Below are positions 20,762-29,671 of a stretch of 64,000 nucleotides of DNA, one piece after another. The DNA is from Alloalcanivorax marinus (lineage in GTDB: Bacteria > Pseudomonadota > Gammaproteobacteria > Pseudomonadales > Alcanivoracaceae): the NCBI RefSeq assembly GCF_016906305.1, contig NZ_JADDOL010000010.1:59932-123931 (forward strand). The letters run 5' to 3'. The position numbers and the translations under genes are program-made. The notes under the pieces were generated by a model. The model ran no database searches. It worked only from the letters and a program-made list of their open reading frames with translations, and was not told where the DNA came from. The first letter of the stretch is position 1. Every line of letters begins with the position of its first letter.

Positions 20762-21244
20762 TTATTTGATCCCCACGTACAGCGTCACGCGGTCCGCTTC
20801 ATGGACCTCGTAGTCGGTCAGAAAAGTGCGCTGCGGCGCATCTTCCGTCTCAAAGTAGTGCCAGACCTTGCCCCAGATCTCCATGGCGGCGTCGGGTCCG
20901 GCGCGGTCCCCATGGAAAACCAGATATTCGCCGGCTTCCAGGGTCAGGGTGGCGAACTCGTCCGGCACCTTGGTTTCGTCGGTCACCTCGACCCCGGCCA
21001 GGACGCTGTAATCGCCGTCGGCGCCGTTGTCGTATTCCGTGTAGACGCCGTATACCGGCGAGCCGGCGGCCTTGTCCGGGATCGAATCCGCCAGGCGCTC
21101 GTCGTTGAATTTCTCCCACAGCCGGTCCAGCTGTGCATCCTCGGGTTGCAGTTCGCGCTCCTTGTTGGTGCGCACCTGGATGCCCGCCACGGTTTTGCCG
21201 TGGCGGCGTTCTCGTTCCGGCTTGATCACTCGGCGTTCCTCCAT
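20762..21244 (-). CDS. GyrI-like / AraC-type effector-binding domain protein
   Basis: 160 residues forming a single GyrI-like (SOUL-like small-molecule binding) domain: KTVAGIQVRTNKE, LDRLWEKFNDERLADSIP, VYGVYTEYDNGADGDYSVLAGVEVTDE, AGEYLVFHGDRAG and IWGKVWHYFETED. No DNA-binding part is attached, so it is a stand-alone effector binder like the Cass2/Rob C-domain family. Whether it sequesters a cationic compound or modifies a partner is unknown. It is convergent with the preceding unknown gene and upstream of nothing obvious on its strand except the ferritin-like gene 49 bases before it. Confidence 0.82.
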   Translation of the reverse strand: MEERRVIKPERERRHGKTVAGIQVRTNKERELQPEDAQLDRLWEKFNDERLADSIPDKAAGSPVYGVYTEYDNGADGDYSVLAGVEVTDETKVPDEFATLTLEAGEYLVFHGDRAGPDAAMEIWGKVWHYFETEDAPQRTFLTDYEVHEADRVTLYVGIK

Positions 21245-21293
21245 TGAGTCGTGGTGCCCGGGTTCAGGATTCGGACGGGGTGCGGCCCGGCCC

Positions 21294-21830
21294 TCAGAGG
21301 GCCTCCAGAATCGCCGCCATATCGTCGGCGTGCTCTTCTTCCTGGGCCAGGATCTCTTCCATGATGCGGCGGGTGGTGGGGTCCTTGTCGCCCAGATAGG
21401 TGGCGATTTCGCGATAGCTGTCGATGGCGATACGCTCGGCGATCAGGTCTTCCTTCACCATTTCCTTGAGCGTGTCGCCGGCCACGTATTCGGCGTGGCT
21501 GCGGCTCTGCAGGCCCTCCGGGGAGAAGTTCGGCTCGCCGCCCAGCTGGACGATGCGCTCCGCCAGCCAGTCGGCGTGCTGCTGCTCCTGCTGGGCGTGC
21601 TCGAGAAACTCATCGGCGGCGATTTTCGCGTTCAGGCCGTCCGCCATGTAGTAGTGACGCTTGTAACGCAGGGTGCAGACGATCTCGGTGGCCAGCGCTT
21701 CATTGAGCAGCTTGAGCACGGTTTCCCGGTCGGCGGCGTAGCCGGCGGTCACCGCGCCCTGCTCGATATGATTGCGGGCGCGCTCGCGAATGGTCTTTAT
21801 ATCGGTCAGGAACGGTTGTTTTTCACTCAT
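21294..21830 (-). CDS. Ferritin-like (bacterioferritin-type) di-iron protein
   Basis: 178 residues, a four-helix bundle with two metal motifs, ATEIVCTLRYKRHYY plus EHAQQEQQHADW in the first half and EDLIAERIAIDSYREIA plus AQEEEHADDM in the second. This is the E...ExxH arrangement of ferritins, bacterioferritins and Dps-like proteins. No haem-ligand Met can be confirmed by eye. It is probably an iron-storage or iron-detoxifying oxidase. In Pseudomonas this position between rplQ and uvrA holds bfrA. The leader (21831-21930) contains two copies of GGGGTAT in tandem at 21869-21882. Confidence 0.85.
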   Translation of the reverse strand: MSEKQPFLTDIKTIRERARNHIEQGAVTAGYAADRETVLKLLNEALATEIVCTLRYKRHYYMADGLNAKIAADEFLEHAQQEQQHADWLAERIVQLGGEPNFSPEGLQSRSHAEYVAGDTLKEMVKEDLIAERIAIDSYREIATYLGDKDPTTRRIMEEILAQEEEHADDMAAILEAL

Positions 21831-21930
21831 GATTTCTCCCTGCGTGCGTGATCGAAAAGGGGTATGGGGTATCCCCTAGTGATGCCGCTGACGGGGTTGG
21901 AAAACAAGAGTCCCAATCGCAAAATCGCGT

Positions 21931-21952
21931 AAAGCCGGCCCCTCAGGCCGGC
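21931..21952 (-). terminator. Terminator whose loop contains the sulP stop codon
   Basis: Stem GCCGGCC (21934-21940) / GGCCGGC (21946-21952). The five-base loop holds the TGA of the sulP gene. On the minus strand TTT follows, a short U-tract, so termination may be weak. Confidence 0.55.
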
Positions 21953-23655
21953 GCGCGTAAAGCGTCGTCCAGGGTGGAATGAAAGGTGCAGGCTTCCGGG
22001 CGCGATTCCTGGCCGGCGCGGGCCAGGGTCTTGAGCGGCTGGAACTGCAGATCGGCGATCCGCACCCGGGTGCCGGCCTGTTCGCAGCGGGCCAGGAACC
22101 CCTGCAGGGCGGCCAGGCCGCCGGCGTCCATCACCGGCACCCCGTCCATATACAGCACCAGCATGCGCCGCTCGCCGGCCAGTTCCGCCAGTTCGGCGAA
22201 CACCCGGTCGGCGGCGGCGAAGAACAGCGCGCCACTGATCTTGAACACCGCCCAGTCCGCCGGCGGATCATAGGCCTTTACCCGTGCCGAGGCGGTGATG
22301 TCGGACACCCGGGTCATGGCGGCGATTTCACGCACGAACAGCACCGACGCCAGCAGCACGCCCACGGTAATGGCCACCACCATGTCCACCAGCACGGTCA
22401 GCGCGAAGCAGGTCAGGAACACCAGCACATCGCCCAACGGCGCCCGCCGCACCAACTTCACCGCCTTGGGGGCCTCGCTCATGTTCCAGGCCACCAGCAT
22501 CAACAGCGCGGCCATGGCGGGCATGGGCAGATAGCCCAACCAGCGGGCCAGGGCGACCATGGCCAGCAACACCACCAGGGCATGCACCATGGCCGCCACC
22601 GGCGTTTGCGCGCCGGCCTTGTAGTTGGCGGCGGACCGGGCCAGGGCGGCGGTGGCGGTGATGCCGCCAAACAAGGGCACCACCAGATTGCCGATACCCT
22701 GCCCCAGTAACTCACTGTTGGCGCTGTGGCGCCGGCCGGTCATGCCGTCCAATACCACCGCGCAGAGCAGCGACTCGATGGCGCCCAGCATGGCGATGGC
22801 GAAGGCGGTGGGCACCAGGCTGATCGCGAGGCTCACCAGCTCGCCCCAGGGCAACGGCTCACCGTGGCGCGCCCAGGGCCAGGCCAGCTCCGGCAGCACC
22901 GGCGGAATGCCCTGCCCGCTCAGGCCGTTGTCCAGCACATAATGAAAGCGGGACGCGATGGTGGGCACCTCGGCGCCCAGATGGTTGAACCCCAGCGCCA
23001 GCAATGCGCCCACCAGCACCGCCGGCAGATGGGGCGGTAGCGGCGTTTTCAGGCGCGGCCAGGCCAGCAGGGTAAACAGCGTGGCCGCCGCCACCGCCAG
23101 ACTGGCCGGATCCAGGCCCGGCAGCGCGCCGGCCAGGGCCATCAGCTTGGCCGGGTAGGACTCCGGCAGCGCCTCCAGCGGCAGCCCCAGAAAATCCTTG
23201 ATCTGCAGGGTGGCGATGACCACCGCGATGCCGGCGGTGAAGCCCAGGGTCACCGGCGGAGGAATGTATTCGATCAGTCGGCCCAGCCGCAGCACCGCCA
23301 TCGCCACCAGCATCACGCCGGCCATCATGGTGGCCAGCAGCAGGCCGGTGATTCCGTGGCTCTGGGCCACCGGGTAGAGAATCACCACGAAGGCGGCGGT
23401 GGGGCCGGAGATGCTGAAACGGGAGCCGCCCAGCAGGGCGATCAGAAAGCCGCCCACGATGGCCGTGTAAAGGCCGTACTGCGGCGCCACCCCGCTGGCG
23501 ATGGCCAGCGCCATGGACAGCGGGATGGCGATCAGGCCCACGGTCAGACCCGCGACCAGGTCCCGGCCCAGGCGCCGCCGGTCGTAGCCCTCCGCCAGGC
23601 TCTCGCGCAGCGCGTGGGCGGGACGCAGGGAAAAAAGGTGCGCTCGATGCGACAT
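21943..23655 (-). CDS. SulP-family anion transporter with STAS domain
   Basis: 570 residues. Membrane core of 10-14 helices starting at LGRDLVAGLTVGLIAIPLSMALAIASGV (the SulP signature region), then a cytoplasmic STAS domain in the last 110 residues (AVFKISGALFFAAADRVFAEL...VPVMDAGGLAALQGFL). Family members carry sulfate, bicarbonate or dicarboxylates; substrate unknown. The ATG at 23655 (MSHRAHLF) is chosen because an upstream in-frame ATG at 23694 overlaps a perfect TATAAT -10 (23693-23698, minus strand). A palindrome just upstream is shared with the divergent RHH-like gene. Confidence 0.9.
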   Translation of the reverse strand: MSHRAHLFSLRPAHALRESLAEGYDRRRLGRDLVAGLTVGLIAIPLSMALAIASGVAPQYGLYTAIVGGFLIALLGGSRFSISGPTAAFVVILYPVAQSHGITGLLLATMMAGVMLVAMAVLRLGRLIEYIPPPVTLGFTAGIAVVIATLQIKDFLGLPLEALPESYPAKLMALAGALPGLDPASLAVAAATLFTLLAWPRLKTPLPPHLPAVLVGALLALGFNHLGAEVPTIASRFHYVLDNGLSGQGIPPVLPELAWPWARHGEPLPWGELVSLAISLVPTAFAIAMLGAIESLLCAVVLDGMTGRRHSANSELLGQGIGNLVVPLFGGITATAALARSAANYKAGAQTPVAAMVHALVVLLAMVALARWLGYLPMPAMAALLMLVAWNMSEAPKAVKLVRRAPLGDVLVFLTCFALTVLVDMVVAITVGVLLASVLFVREIAAMTRVSDITASARVKAYDPPADWAVFKISGALFFAAADRVFAELAELAGERRMLVLYMDGVPVMDAGGLAALQGFLARCEQAGTRVRIADLQFQPLKTLARAGQESRPEACTFHSTLDDALRAPA

Positions 23656-23719
23656 GGACGGTCCCGACCCGGTTGAAAAACGACTGGCGGACATTATATT
23701 GCAATAAGACCCGAATCAT

Positions 23720-23738
23720 ATGTTAATCAAATTAACAT
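23720..23738. promoter_or_regulatory. Perfect palindrome between sulP and the RHH-like gene
   Basis: ATGTTAAT-CAA-ATTAACAT, 8-base arms in an AT-rich island. It is 22 bases upstream of the sulP -10 (TATAAT, 23693-23698) and about 25 bases upstream of the earliest start of the divergent gene. A further half-site TTAACAT follows at 23746-23752. Position and symmetry suit an operator controlling both genes; the adjacent RHH-like protein is the obvious candidate binder. Confidence 0.6.
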
Positions 23739-23763
23739 CCTGAACTTAACATAGCTTCGGGCG

Positions 23764-23991
23764 ATGACCGCGACCCTGACCGGAGGCACCGTGGAAAGAC
23801 GCACCGCCCGCCTGACTTTGCTGATCGATCCGCGCAAGAAGGCGATGTTCGAGCAGCTCTGTGCCCGGGAAGACGTGACGCCGTCCCAGAAGGTACGGCA
23901 ATTCATCCGTGACTACGTTCAGCAGCAGTTGGGCGACGACTGGATGGACGACGCGGAGGCAGCGTTGCGGACCAAGGAGGGCGACGATTGA
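23764..23991 (+). CDS. Small ribbon-helix-helix-like protein
   Basis: 75 residues from ATG 23764, or 66 from GTG 23791, which has GGAGG four bases ahead. The second start may be the real one, since the fold begins right after it. [26 protein letters not shown] looks like the beta strand and first helix of a CopG/MetJ-type DNA-binding fold, and [19 protein letters not shown] like the second helix. The tail is acidic ([18 protein letters not shown]). It is divergent from sulP and 121 bases upstream of ahpC. It is probably a transcriptional regulator, perhaps of itself and sulP; no toxin gene lies next to it. Confidence 0.72.
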   Translation: MTATLTGGTVERRTARLTLLIDPRKKAMFEQLCAREDVTPSQKVRQFIRDYVQQQLGDDWMDDAEAALRTKEGDD

Positions 23992-24004
23992 GGTGAATCC
24001 TTCG

Positions 24005-24041
24005 ATAGGAGACACCAATCATGATTATTTCCGCAATCCAT
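24005..24041 (+). promoter_or_regulatory. Possible OxyR site upstream of ahpC
   Basis: Reads ATAG-N7-CAAT-N7-ATTT-N7-CCAT, against the OxyR consensus ATAG-N7-CTAT-N7-ATAG-N7-CTAT (12 of 16 positions). A TAATAT -10 lies at 24045-24050. The site would overlap the -35 region, as OxyR-activated promoters do. OxyR control of ahpC is established in other gammaproteobacteria; here it is an inference from a partial match. Confidence 0.5.
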
Positions 24042-24058
24042 TATTAATATCACACCTT

Positions 24059-24078
24059 CACCCCTATCTTAGGGGGTG
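24059..24078 (+). promoter_or_regulatory. Stem-loop at the predicted 5' end of ahpC mRNA
   Basis: CACCCC-TA / TA-GGGGGTG with loop TCT and one bulged G. If transcription starts about seven bases after the TAATAT at 24045-24050, this hairpin forms at the very 5' end of the transcript, a position that protects mRNA from decay. It is 35 bases upstream of the ahpC ATG. Confidence 0.5.
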
Positions 24079-24112
24079 TCACGTTGACCACTCTCAAAAG
24101 GAGCTTTACGAC

Positions 24113-24676
24113 ATGTCTGTAATCAACACCGAAATCAAACCGTTCAAGGCCCAGGCGTTCAAAGACGGCAAGTTCATCGAAGTGAGCGATGCCGACGTCA
24201 AAGGCAACTGGGCGGTGTTCTTCTTCTACCCGGCCGACTTCACCTTCGTATGCCCCACCGAGCTGGGTGACGTGGCCGATCACTACGAAGAGTTCCAGAA
24301 GATGGGCGTGGAAATCTATTCCGTTTCCACCGACACCCACTTCACCCACAAAGCGTGGCACGACAGCTCCGAAACCATCGGCAAGATCAAGTACACCATG
24401 ATCGGTGATCCGACCGCGACCATCAGCCGTAACTTCGAAGTGCTGCGTGAGAACGAAGGCCTGGCCAACCGCGGCACCTTCATCGTCGATCCGGACGGCG
24501 TGATCCAGGCTCTGGAAATCACCGCCGAAGGCATCGGCCGTGACGCTTCCGACCTGCTGCGCAAAGTGAAAGCGGCACAGTACGTGCGCGCCCATCCGGG
24601 CGAAGTGTGCCCCGCCAAATGGAAAGAAGGCGAAGAAACCCTGGCACCGTCCCTGGATCTGGTTGGCAAGATCTGA
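24113..24676 (+). CDS. ahpC: Alkyl hydroperoxide reductase subunit C (2-Cys peroxiredoxin)
   Basis: 187 residues, the same length as E. coli AhpC and very close to it throughout. The peroxidatic Cys47 is in DFTFVCPTE and the resolving Cys near 166 in [11 protein letters not shown]. The C-terminus (LDLVGKI) is the segment that makes these enzymes sensitive to over-oxidation. It reduces H2O2, peroxynitrite and organic hydroperoxides, and is recycled by AhpF. The start [11 protein letters not shown] is the family start, preceded by AAGGAG. A terminator separates it from ahpF. Confidence 0.99.
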   Translation: MSVINTEIKPFKAQAFKDGKFIEVSDADVKGNWAVFFFYPADFTFVCPTELGDVADHYEEFQKMGVEIYSVSTDTHFTHKAWHDSSETIGKIKYTMIGDPTATISRNFEVLRENEGLANRGTFIVDPDGVIQALEITAEGIGRDASDLLRKVKAAQYVRAHPGEVCPAKWKEGEETLAPSLDLVGKI

Positions 24677-24726
24677 TCACGCTCTGACCGTGTGATCCCG
24701 GCCCGGGCCGCGCGCCCGGGCCTTTT
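24675..24726 (+). terminator. Terminator between ahpC and ahpF
   Basis: Main stem GGCCCGGG (24700-24707) / CCCGGGCC (24715-24722) followed by TTTT. A smaller hairpin GATCAC/GTGATC (24675-24680 with 24692-24697) precedes it and begins within the ahpC stop region. It probably lets ahpC be made in excess over ahpF by partial read-through. Confidence 0.78.
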
Positions 24727-24768
24727 CCGCCCCACCCCCCTATTCCTTTCTAGTTCATGGAGACCGGC

Positions 24769-26343
24769 ATGCTGGACGCCAATCTGAAAACCCAATTGCA
24801 ATCCTACATGGAGCGCATCACGCAACCGTTTGAAATGGTCGCGTCCCTGGACGATGGCGACAAATCCAGGGAACTGTCGGAGCTGCTGCACGAAATCGAA
24901 GGCATGTCCGATAAGATCAGCCTGCGCGAAGACGGCGACGACGACCGTAAACCTTCGTTCAGCCTGAACCGTATCGATGGCGACATCAGCCTGCGTTTCG
25001 CCGGCATCCCCATGGGCCACGAATTCACGTCGCTGGTACTGGCGCTGCTGCAGGTGGGTGGCCACCCGCCCAAGGCCAGCGACGAGGTGATCGACCAGGT
25101 GAAGGCGCTGGACGGCGACTTCCGGTTCGAGACCTATTTCTCCCTGTCCTGCCAGAACTGCCCGGACGTGGTTCAGGCGCTGAATCTGATGGCGGTCCTC
25201 AACCCCAACATTCAGCACGTGGCCATCGACGGCGCCCTGTTCCAGGACGAAGTGGAAGCCCGCGAAGTGATGGCGGTGCCCAGTGTATTCCTGAACGGTG
25301 AACCGTTCGGCCAGGGCCGCATGGATCTGGAGGAGATCATCGCCAAGCTGGACACCGGTGCCGCCGAGCGTGACGCCGAGAAGCTCAACGCCAAGGACCC
25401 GTTTGACGTCCTGGTGGTTGGCGGCGGTCCGGCGGGCGCGGCCAGCGCCATCTATGCCGCCCGCAAGGGCATCCGTACCGGCGTGGCCGCGGAACGCTTT
25501 GGCGGCCAGGTGCTGGACACCAATGCCATCGAAAACTTTATCTCGGTGACGGAAACCGACGGGCCGAAGCTGGCCTCCGCGCTGGAAGAGCATGTCCGCA
25601 GCTACGAAGTGGACATCATGAATCTGCAGCGCGCCGAGCAGCTGATCCCCGCTTCCCAGGAAGGCGGGCTGCACGAAGTACGCTTCGCGTCCGGCGCCAG
25701 CCTGAAGTCGAAAACCCTGGTGCTGGCCACCGGTGCCCGCTGGCGCAAGATCAACGTGCCTGGCGAGAGCGAATATCAGGGCAAGGGCGTGGCCTACTGC
25801 CCGCACTGCGACGGCCCGCTCTTCAAGGGCAAGGACGTGGCGGTGATCGGCGGGGGCAACTCCGGCGTGGAAGCGGCCATCGACCTGGCCGGTGTGGTCA
25901 AGCATGTGACCCTGCTGGAGTTCGACGACAAGCTGCGCGCGGACGCGGTGCTGCAGAAGAAGCTGCACAGCCTGCCCAATGTGACCGTGCTGGTGAGCGC
26001 CCAGACCACCGAGATCACCGGTGAGAACGGCCGCGTCAACGGCCTGGTCTACAAGGACCGCAAGACCGGCGAAGAGCATACCGTGGCTCTGGCGGGTGTG
26101 TTCGTGCAGATCGGTCTGCTGCCCAACACCGACTGGCTCAAGGGCAGTGTGGAGTTGACCGCCCACGGTGAAATCATCGTCGATGCGCGGGGCGAAACGT
26201 CCGTGCCCGGGGTATTCGCCGCCGGCGACGTGACCACCGTGCCCTACAAGCAGATCGTGATCGCCGTGGGCGAAGGGGCCAAGGCGGCGCTGAGCGCCTT
26301 CGATCATCTGATCCGCCATTCGGTCAGCACCGACGCCGCCTGA
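24769..26343 (+). CDS. ahpF: Alkyl hydroperoxide reductase subunit F
   Basis: 524 residues, a flavoprotein that passes electrons from NADH to AhpC. An N-terminal double thioredoxin-like domain carries the redox pair in SCQNCPD (Cys128, Cys131). Then come FAD-binding [21 protein letters not shown]-binding [17 protein letters not shown], and the thioredoxin reductase-like pair in YCPHCDG (Cys344, Cys347). The ATG at 24769 ([10 protein letters not shown]) is the family start and has GGAGA five bases ahead; an upstream in-frame ATG at 24757 would overlap that ribosome site. It replaces the katA position seen in Pseudomonas. Confidence 0.98.
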   Translation: MLDANLKTQLQSYMERITQPFEMVASLDDGDKSRELSELLHEIEGMSDKISLREDGDDDRKPSFSLNRIDGDISLRFAGIPMGHEFTSLVLALLQVGGHPPKASDEVIDQVKALDGDFRFETYFSLSCQNCPDVVQALNLMAVLNPNIQHVAIDGALFQDEVEAREVMAVPSVFLNGEPFGQGRMDLEEIIAKLDTGAAERDAEKLNAKDPFDVLVVGGGPAGAASAIYAARKGIRTGVAAERFGGQVLDTNAIENFISVTETDGPKLASALEEHVRSYEVDIMNLQRAEQLIPASQEGGLHEVRFASGASLKSKTLVLATGARWRKINVPGESEYQGKGVAYCPHCDGPLFKGKDVAVIGGGNSGVEAAIDLAGVVKHVTLLEFDDKLRADAVLQKKLHSLPNVTVLVSAQTTEITGENGRVNGLVYKDRKTGEEHTVALAGVFVQIGLLPNTDWLKGSVELTAHGEIIVDARGETSVPGVFAAGDVTTVPYKQIVIAVGEGAKAALSAFDHLIRHSVSTDAA

Positions 26344-26364
26344 CCGCCGCGTTCCACCGGCAAG

Positions 26365-26402
26365 AAAAAGCCCGGCCCACTTCGGTGGGCCGGGCTTTTT
26401 TT
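26365..26402. terminator. Strong bidirectional terminator after ahpF
   Basis: Five A, then stem GCCCGGCCCAC / GTGGGCCGGGC with a TTCG tetraloop, then seven T (26396-26402). It ends ahpCF transcription and can also stop leftward transcripts that pass the rplQ terminator. Confidence 0.95.
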
Positions 26403-26474
26403 GGTTCATCGTGCTTTGGCGGGACATTGATGCGGGCGGCCGCGGAGAGGCGGGCGGTGCCCATCAGGCAAAAC

Positions 26475-26508
26475 AAAACCCCCGCGCCGTTTCCGGTGCG
26501 GGGGTTTT
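26475..26508 (-). terminator. Terminator of the alpha operon (after rplQ)
   Basis: Arms AAAACCCCCGC (26475-26485) and GCGGGGGTTTT (26498-26508), followed on the minus strand by TTTTGTTTTG. It lies 33 bases beyond the rplQ stop. With its A/T-flanked symmetry it could also act rightward. Confidence 0.9.
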
Positions 26509-26541
26509 GATTCAGCACGCGGCCGCGAACGGCCGGCGGGC

Positions 26542-26925
26542 TTATTCGGCTTCGACGGCCTCGCCTTCCGGGCGATCCACCAGCTCGACGTACGCCATCG
26601 GGGCGTTGTCGCCGGCACGGAAGCCCATCTTCAGGATGCGCAGGTAGCCGCCGGGGCGGGACTTGTAGCGCGGGCCCAGCTCGTTGAACAGCTTGCCGAC
26701 CATTTCCTTCGACCGGGTGCGGTCGAACGCCAGCCGACGGTTGGCCACGGAGTCTTCCTTGGCCAGGGTGATCAGGGGCTCGGCCACCCGACGCAGTTCC
26801 TTGGCTTTGGGAAGCGTGGTCTTGATCGCTTCGTGTTCAAACAGCGACACCGCCATGTTGCGGAACATGGCCTGACGGTGTGAGCTGTTCCGGTTCAGTT
26901 TTCTGCCGCTCTTGCGATGACGCAT
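26542..26925 (-). CDS. rplQ: 50S ribosomal protein L17
   Basis: 127 residues; [24 protein letters not shown] is the L17 signature. A short acidic tail (EAVEAE) ends it. Last gene of the alpha operon, 20 bases after rpoA, with a terminator 33 bases downstream. Confidence 0.98.
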   Translation of the reverse strand: MRHRKSGRKLNRNSSHRQAMFRNMAVSLFEHEAIKTTLPKAKELRRVAEPLITLAKEDSVANRRLAFDRTRSKEMVGKLFNELGPRYKSRPGGYLRILKMGFRAGDNAPMAYVELVDRPEGEAVEAE

Positions 26926-26945
26926 GGTTCTGTTCCTAAAATCGA

Positions 26946-27953
26946 TTAACGCAACTTGGTGTTGAGCCGGTCATCGTCCCGGAGGCTGACCGGCGGCCAG
27001 TTTTCCAGGCGCATGCCCAGCGACAGGCCTTTGGAAGCCAGCACGTCCTTGATCTCGGTGAGGGACTTCTTGCCCAGGTTGGGCGTCTTCAGAAGTTCCA
27101 CCTCGGTACGCTGTACCAGGTCACCGATGTAGTAGATGTTCTCCGCCTTCAGACAGTTGGCGGAGCGGACGGTCAGCTCCAGATCGTCCACCGGGCGCAG
27201 CAGGATCGGATCGATTTCCTCACGTTCCTGCTTGGGTTCCGGCTTGGAATCCTGCTCCAGATCGACGAACACGGCGATCTGTTGCTGAAGAATGGTGGCC
27301 GCGCGGCGAATCGCCTCTTCCGGGTCGATGGTGCCGTCGGTTTCCAGATCGATCACCAGCTTGTCCAGGTCGGTGCGCTGCTCCACCCGGGCGGCTTCCA
27401 CCACATAGGCCACGCGACGTACCGGGCTGTAGCTGGCGTCCAGCTGCAGGCGGCCGATACCACGGGTCTCGTCGTCGTCATTCTGACGGCTGTCGGCGGC
27501 TTCGTAGCCACGGCCCTTGCGCACTTTCATGCGCACGCGCAGCTCGGTGTCGCCGGTGATGGTGCAGATCAGGTGATCCGGGTTGACGATTTCCACGCTG
27601 TGATCGCGCTGGATATCGTCGGCGGTCACGTCACCGGGACCCTTCTTCACCAGCTCCAGGGTGGCCTCGTCACGATCATCCATCTTCAGGGCCACGCCCT
27701 TCAGGTTGAGGAGGATGTTGATCACATCTTCCTGCACACCCTCGATGGAGGAATACTCGTGCTGTACGCCTTCGATCTCCACTTCGGTGATCGCGCAGCC
27801 CGGCATGCTGGACAGCAGAATGCGGCGCAGCGAGGTGCCCAGAGTGTGGCCGAAACCACGCTCCAGCGGCTCCAGAACGACCTTGGCGTGGGTCTCGCTG
27901 ATCGCGTTGACCGCGATCGAGCGGGGCGTGAGAAATTCGTTCACGGCGGTCAT
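26946..27953 (-). CDS. rpoA: RNA polymerase alpha subunit
   Basis: 335 residues. The N-terminal dimerisation domain ([30 protein letters not shown]) scaffolds beta and beta-prime. A linker near 235-250 precedes the C-terminal domain, whose DNA- and activator-contacting determinants are visible ([30 protein letters not shown]...[21 protein letters not shown]). Ends [12 protein letters not shown]. Ordinary length; alpha operon position between rpsD and rplQ. Confidence 0.99.
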   Translation of the reverse strand: MTAVNEFLTPRSIAVNAISETHAKVVLEPLERGFGHTLGTSLRRILLSSMPGCAITEVEIEGVQHEYSSIEGVQEDVINILLNLKGVALKMDDRDEATLELVKKGPGDVTADDIQRDHSVEIVNPDHLICTITGDTELRVRMKVRKGRGYEAADSRQNDDDETRGIGRLQLDASYSPVRRVAYVVEAARVEQRTDLDKLVIDLETDGTIDPEEAIRRAATILQQQIAVFVDLEQDSKPEPKQEREEIDPILLRPVDDLELTVRSANCLKAENIYYIGDLVQRTEVELLKTPNLGKKSLTEIKDVLASKGLSLGMRLENWPPVSLRDDDRLNTKLR

Positions 27954-27973
27954 AGAGATCCCTCAGGCAGTCG

Positions 27974-28600
27974 TTACTTGGAGTACAGCTCGACGATCAG
28001 GTTTTCGTTGATCTCGGCCGGCAGATCGATGCGCTCCGGGCGGGCCTTGAAGGTACCCTCGAGCTTCTTCTCGTCCACTTCCACCCAGGTCGGGAAGCCG
28101 CGTTGCTGAGCCAGCTCCATGGCGTTCTTCACGCGCAGCTGGTTCTTGGACTTCTCACGCACGCTGACCACGTCACCGGGCGCGACCTGATAAGAGGCGA
28201 TGTTCACGCTCTGACCGTTGACCAGAATGGCGCGGTGGGCCACCAGCTGACGGGCTTCGGAGCGGGTCGCGCCGAAACCGAGGCGGTAAACCACGTTGTC
28301 CAGACGGCCTTCCAGCAGCTGCAGCAGCACCTCACCGGTGGCGCCACGGGAACGGGCGGCTTTCTTGTAGTAGCCGCGGAACTGCTTCTCCAGCACGCCG
28401 TACATACGACGGACTTTCTGTTTTTCACGAAGCTGCACGCCGTAGTCGGACAGACGACCGGGGCGACGGCCACCGGCGGCCTGGCCCGGGGGCTGTTCCG
28501 CCTTGCACTTGGACTCGAGCGGACGGATGCCGCTCTTCAGGAACAGGTCAGTGCCTTCACGACGGGAAAGCTTGCATTTGGGACCGATGTATCTTGCCAT
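27974..28600 (-). CDS. rpsD: 30S ribosomal protein S4
   Basis: 208 residues ([24 protein letters not shown]). The central S4 RNA-binding domain is [30 protein letters not shown]. In E. coli S4 starts 30S assembly and represses the alpha operon by binding the rpsM leader; the same is likely here. Confidence 0.98.
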   Translation of the reverse strand: MARYIGPKCKLSRREGTDLFLKSGIRPLESKCKAEQPPGQAAGGRRPGRLSDYGVQLREKQKVRRMYGVLEKQFRGYYKKAARSRGATGEVLLQLLEGRLDNVVYRLGFGATRSEARQLVAHRAILVNGQSVNIASYQVAPGDVVSVREKSKNQLRVKNAMELAQQRGFPTWVEVDEKKLEGTFKARPERIDLPAEINENLIVELYSK

Positions 28601-28616
28601 CTTGCTCTAACTCCCG

Positions 28617-29015
28617 TTACACGCGGCGCTTCTTGGGCGGACGACAACCGTTGTGCGGAATCGGCGTCACGTCCTGGATGTGGGTGATTTTGTAGCCACA
28701 GGCGTTGAGGGCGCGAATAGAGGACTCGCGGCCCGGGCCGGGGCCCTTCACGCGCACTTCCAGGTTTTTCAGGCCATAGTCCTTGGCGGCATTGCCCGCG
28801 TTCTCGGCGGCTACCTGCGCCGCGAACGGGGTGCTCTTGCGAGAACCACGGAAGCCCGCACCACCGGAGGTCGCCCAGGACAGCGCGTTGCCCTGGCGGT
28901 CGGTGATGGTGATGATGGTGTTGTTGAAAGAAGCGTGAACGTGCGCGATACCGTCCGCAACGGTCCGCGTTACCTTCTTCCGACGTGCGCCACTGTCTCT
29001 TTTCGCTTTAGCCAT
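28617..29015 (-). CDS. rpsK: 30S ribosomal protein S11
   Basis: 132 residues. The start [14 protein letters not shown] (ATG 29015) fits family alignments; a TTG three codons upstream is less likely. The C-terminus [18 protein letters not shown] is diagnostic. Platform protein of the small subunit near the mRNA exit. Confidence 0.98.
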   Translation of the reverse strand: MAKAKRDSGARRKKVTRTVADGIAHVHASFNNTIITITDRQGNALSWATSGGAGFRGSRKSTPFAAQVAAENAGNAAKDYGLKNLEVRVKGPGPGRESSIRALNACGYKITHIQDVTPIPHNGCRPPKKRRV

Positions 29016-29037
29016 GTTGCTCAATCCAAATCAGGAC

Positions 29038-29394
29038 TTACTTGCGGATCGGTTTCCGCGGGCCCTTGCGGGTCCGGGCATTGGTTTTGGTACGCTGCCC
29101 GCGCAGGGGCAGGCTGCGGCGATGACGGATACCGCGGTTGCAGCCGAGATCCATCAAGCGCTTGATGTTCATGTTGATTTCCCGGCGCAGATCGCCTTCC
29201 GTGGAAACCTTGGCCACTTCGGCGCGGATCGCGTCCAGCTGGTCGCCGGACAGATCACGAACCTTGGCCGTCGGGTCGATGCCGGTCTGCTCGCAGATGC
29301 TGCGGGCACGGGTGCGGCCGATCCCGAAAATATAGGTGAGGGAAATCACCGTATGCTTGTTGTCCGGGATGTTAACGCCTGCAATACGGGCCAT
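29038..29394 (-). CDS. rpsM: 30S ribosomal protein S13
   Basis: 118 residues ([26 protein letters not shown]), ending in the basic tail [12 protein letters not shown] that reaches the P-site tRNA. First gene of the alpha operon, with its own promoter at 29453-29481 and a leader of about 50 bases. Confidence 0.98.
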   Translation of the reverse strand: MARIAGVNIPDNKHTVISLTYIFGIGRTRARSICEQTGIDPTAKVRDLSGDQLDAIRAEVAKVSTEGDLRREINMNIKRLMDLGCNRGIRHRRSLPLRGQRTKTNARTRKGPRKPIRK

Positions 29395-29446
29395 CCGAAT
29401 ATCTCCGATTCACAACGCGGTGGTGCCAGGCTCTGGCGCCGAAAGG
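29395..29446 (-). promoter_or_regulatory. rpsM leader, candidate S4-binding site
   Basis: A short leader between the predicted start point (about 29446) and the rpsM ATG. It contains CGCC-TTTC-GGCG (29435-29446 region) and GCCAG/CTGGC pairings able to interact. In E. coli S4 binds a pseudoknot in this leader; the fold here was not computed. Confidence 0.4.
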
Positions 29447-29452
29447 CGGAAG

Positions 29453-29481
29453 AGTCTAGCGTCACACCGACTGAATTTCAA
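29453..29481 (-). promoter_or_regulatory. Promoter of the alpha operon
   Basis: -35 TTGAAA (29476-29481) and -10 TAGACT (29453-29458), 17 bases apart on the minus strand, between rpmJ and rpsM. Downstream is a C-rich discriminator (CTTCCGCC), the kind associated with stringent control. Confidence 0.8.
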
Positions 29482-29518
29482 CCAAATCCAAGGAAAGAAG
29501 TTCTGCCCCGACAGAGCC

Positions 29519-29635
29519 TTAGCCCTGGCGCTGCTTGTGCCGGGGTTCGGCACTGCAGATCACCATGACGCGACCCTTACGACGGATCACCTTGCAGTTG
29601 CGGCAGATCTTCTTCACAGAAGCCTGAACTTTCAT
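29519..29635 (-). CDS. rpmJ: 50S ribosomal protein L36
   Basis: 38 residues, [21 protein letters not shown]... ending PRHKQRQG. Cys11, Cys14, Cys27 and His32 form the zinc site, so this is the zinc-binding form. Last gene of the spc operon, 36 bases after secY. The gap to rpsM is 124 bases and holds the alpha promoter. Confidence 0.97.
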   Translation of the reverse strand: MKVQASVKKICRNCKVIRRKGRVMVICSAEPRHKQRQG

Positions 29636-29671
29636 CGCACTCGCCTCGTTTTACCGTTGGCCCGCGGGCCG

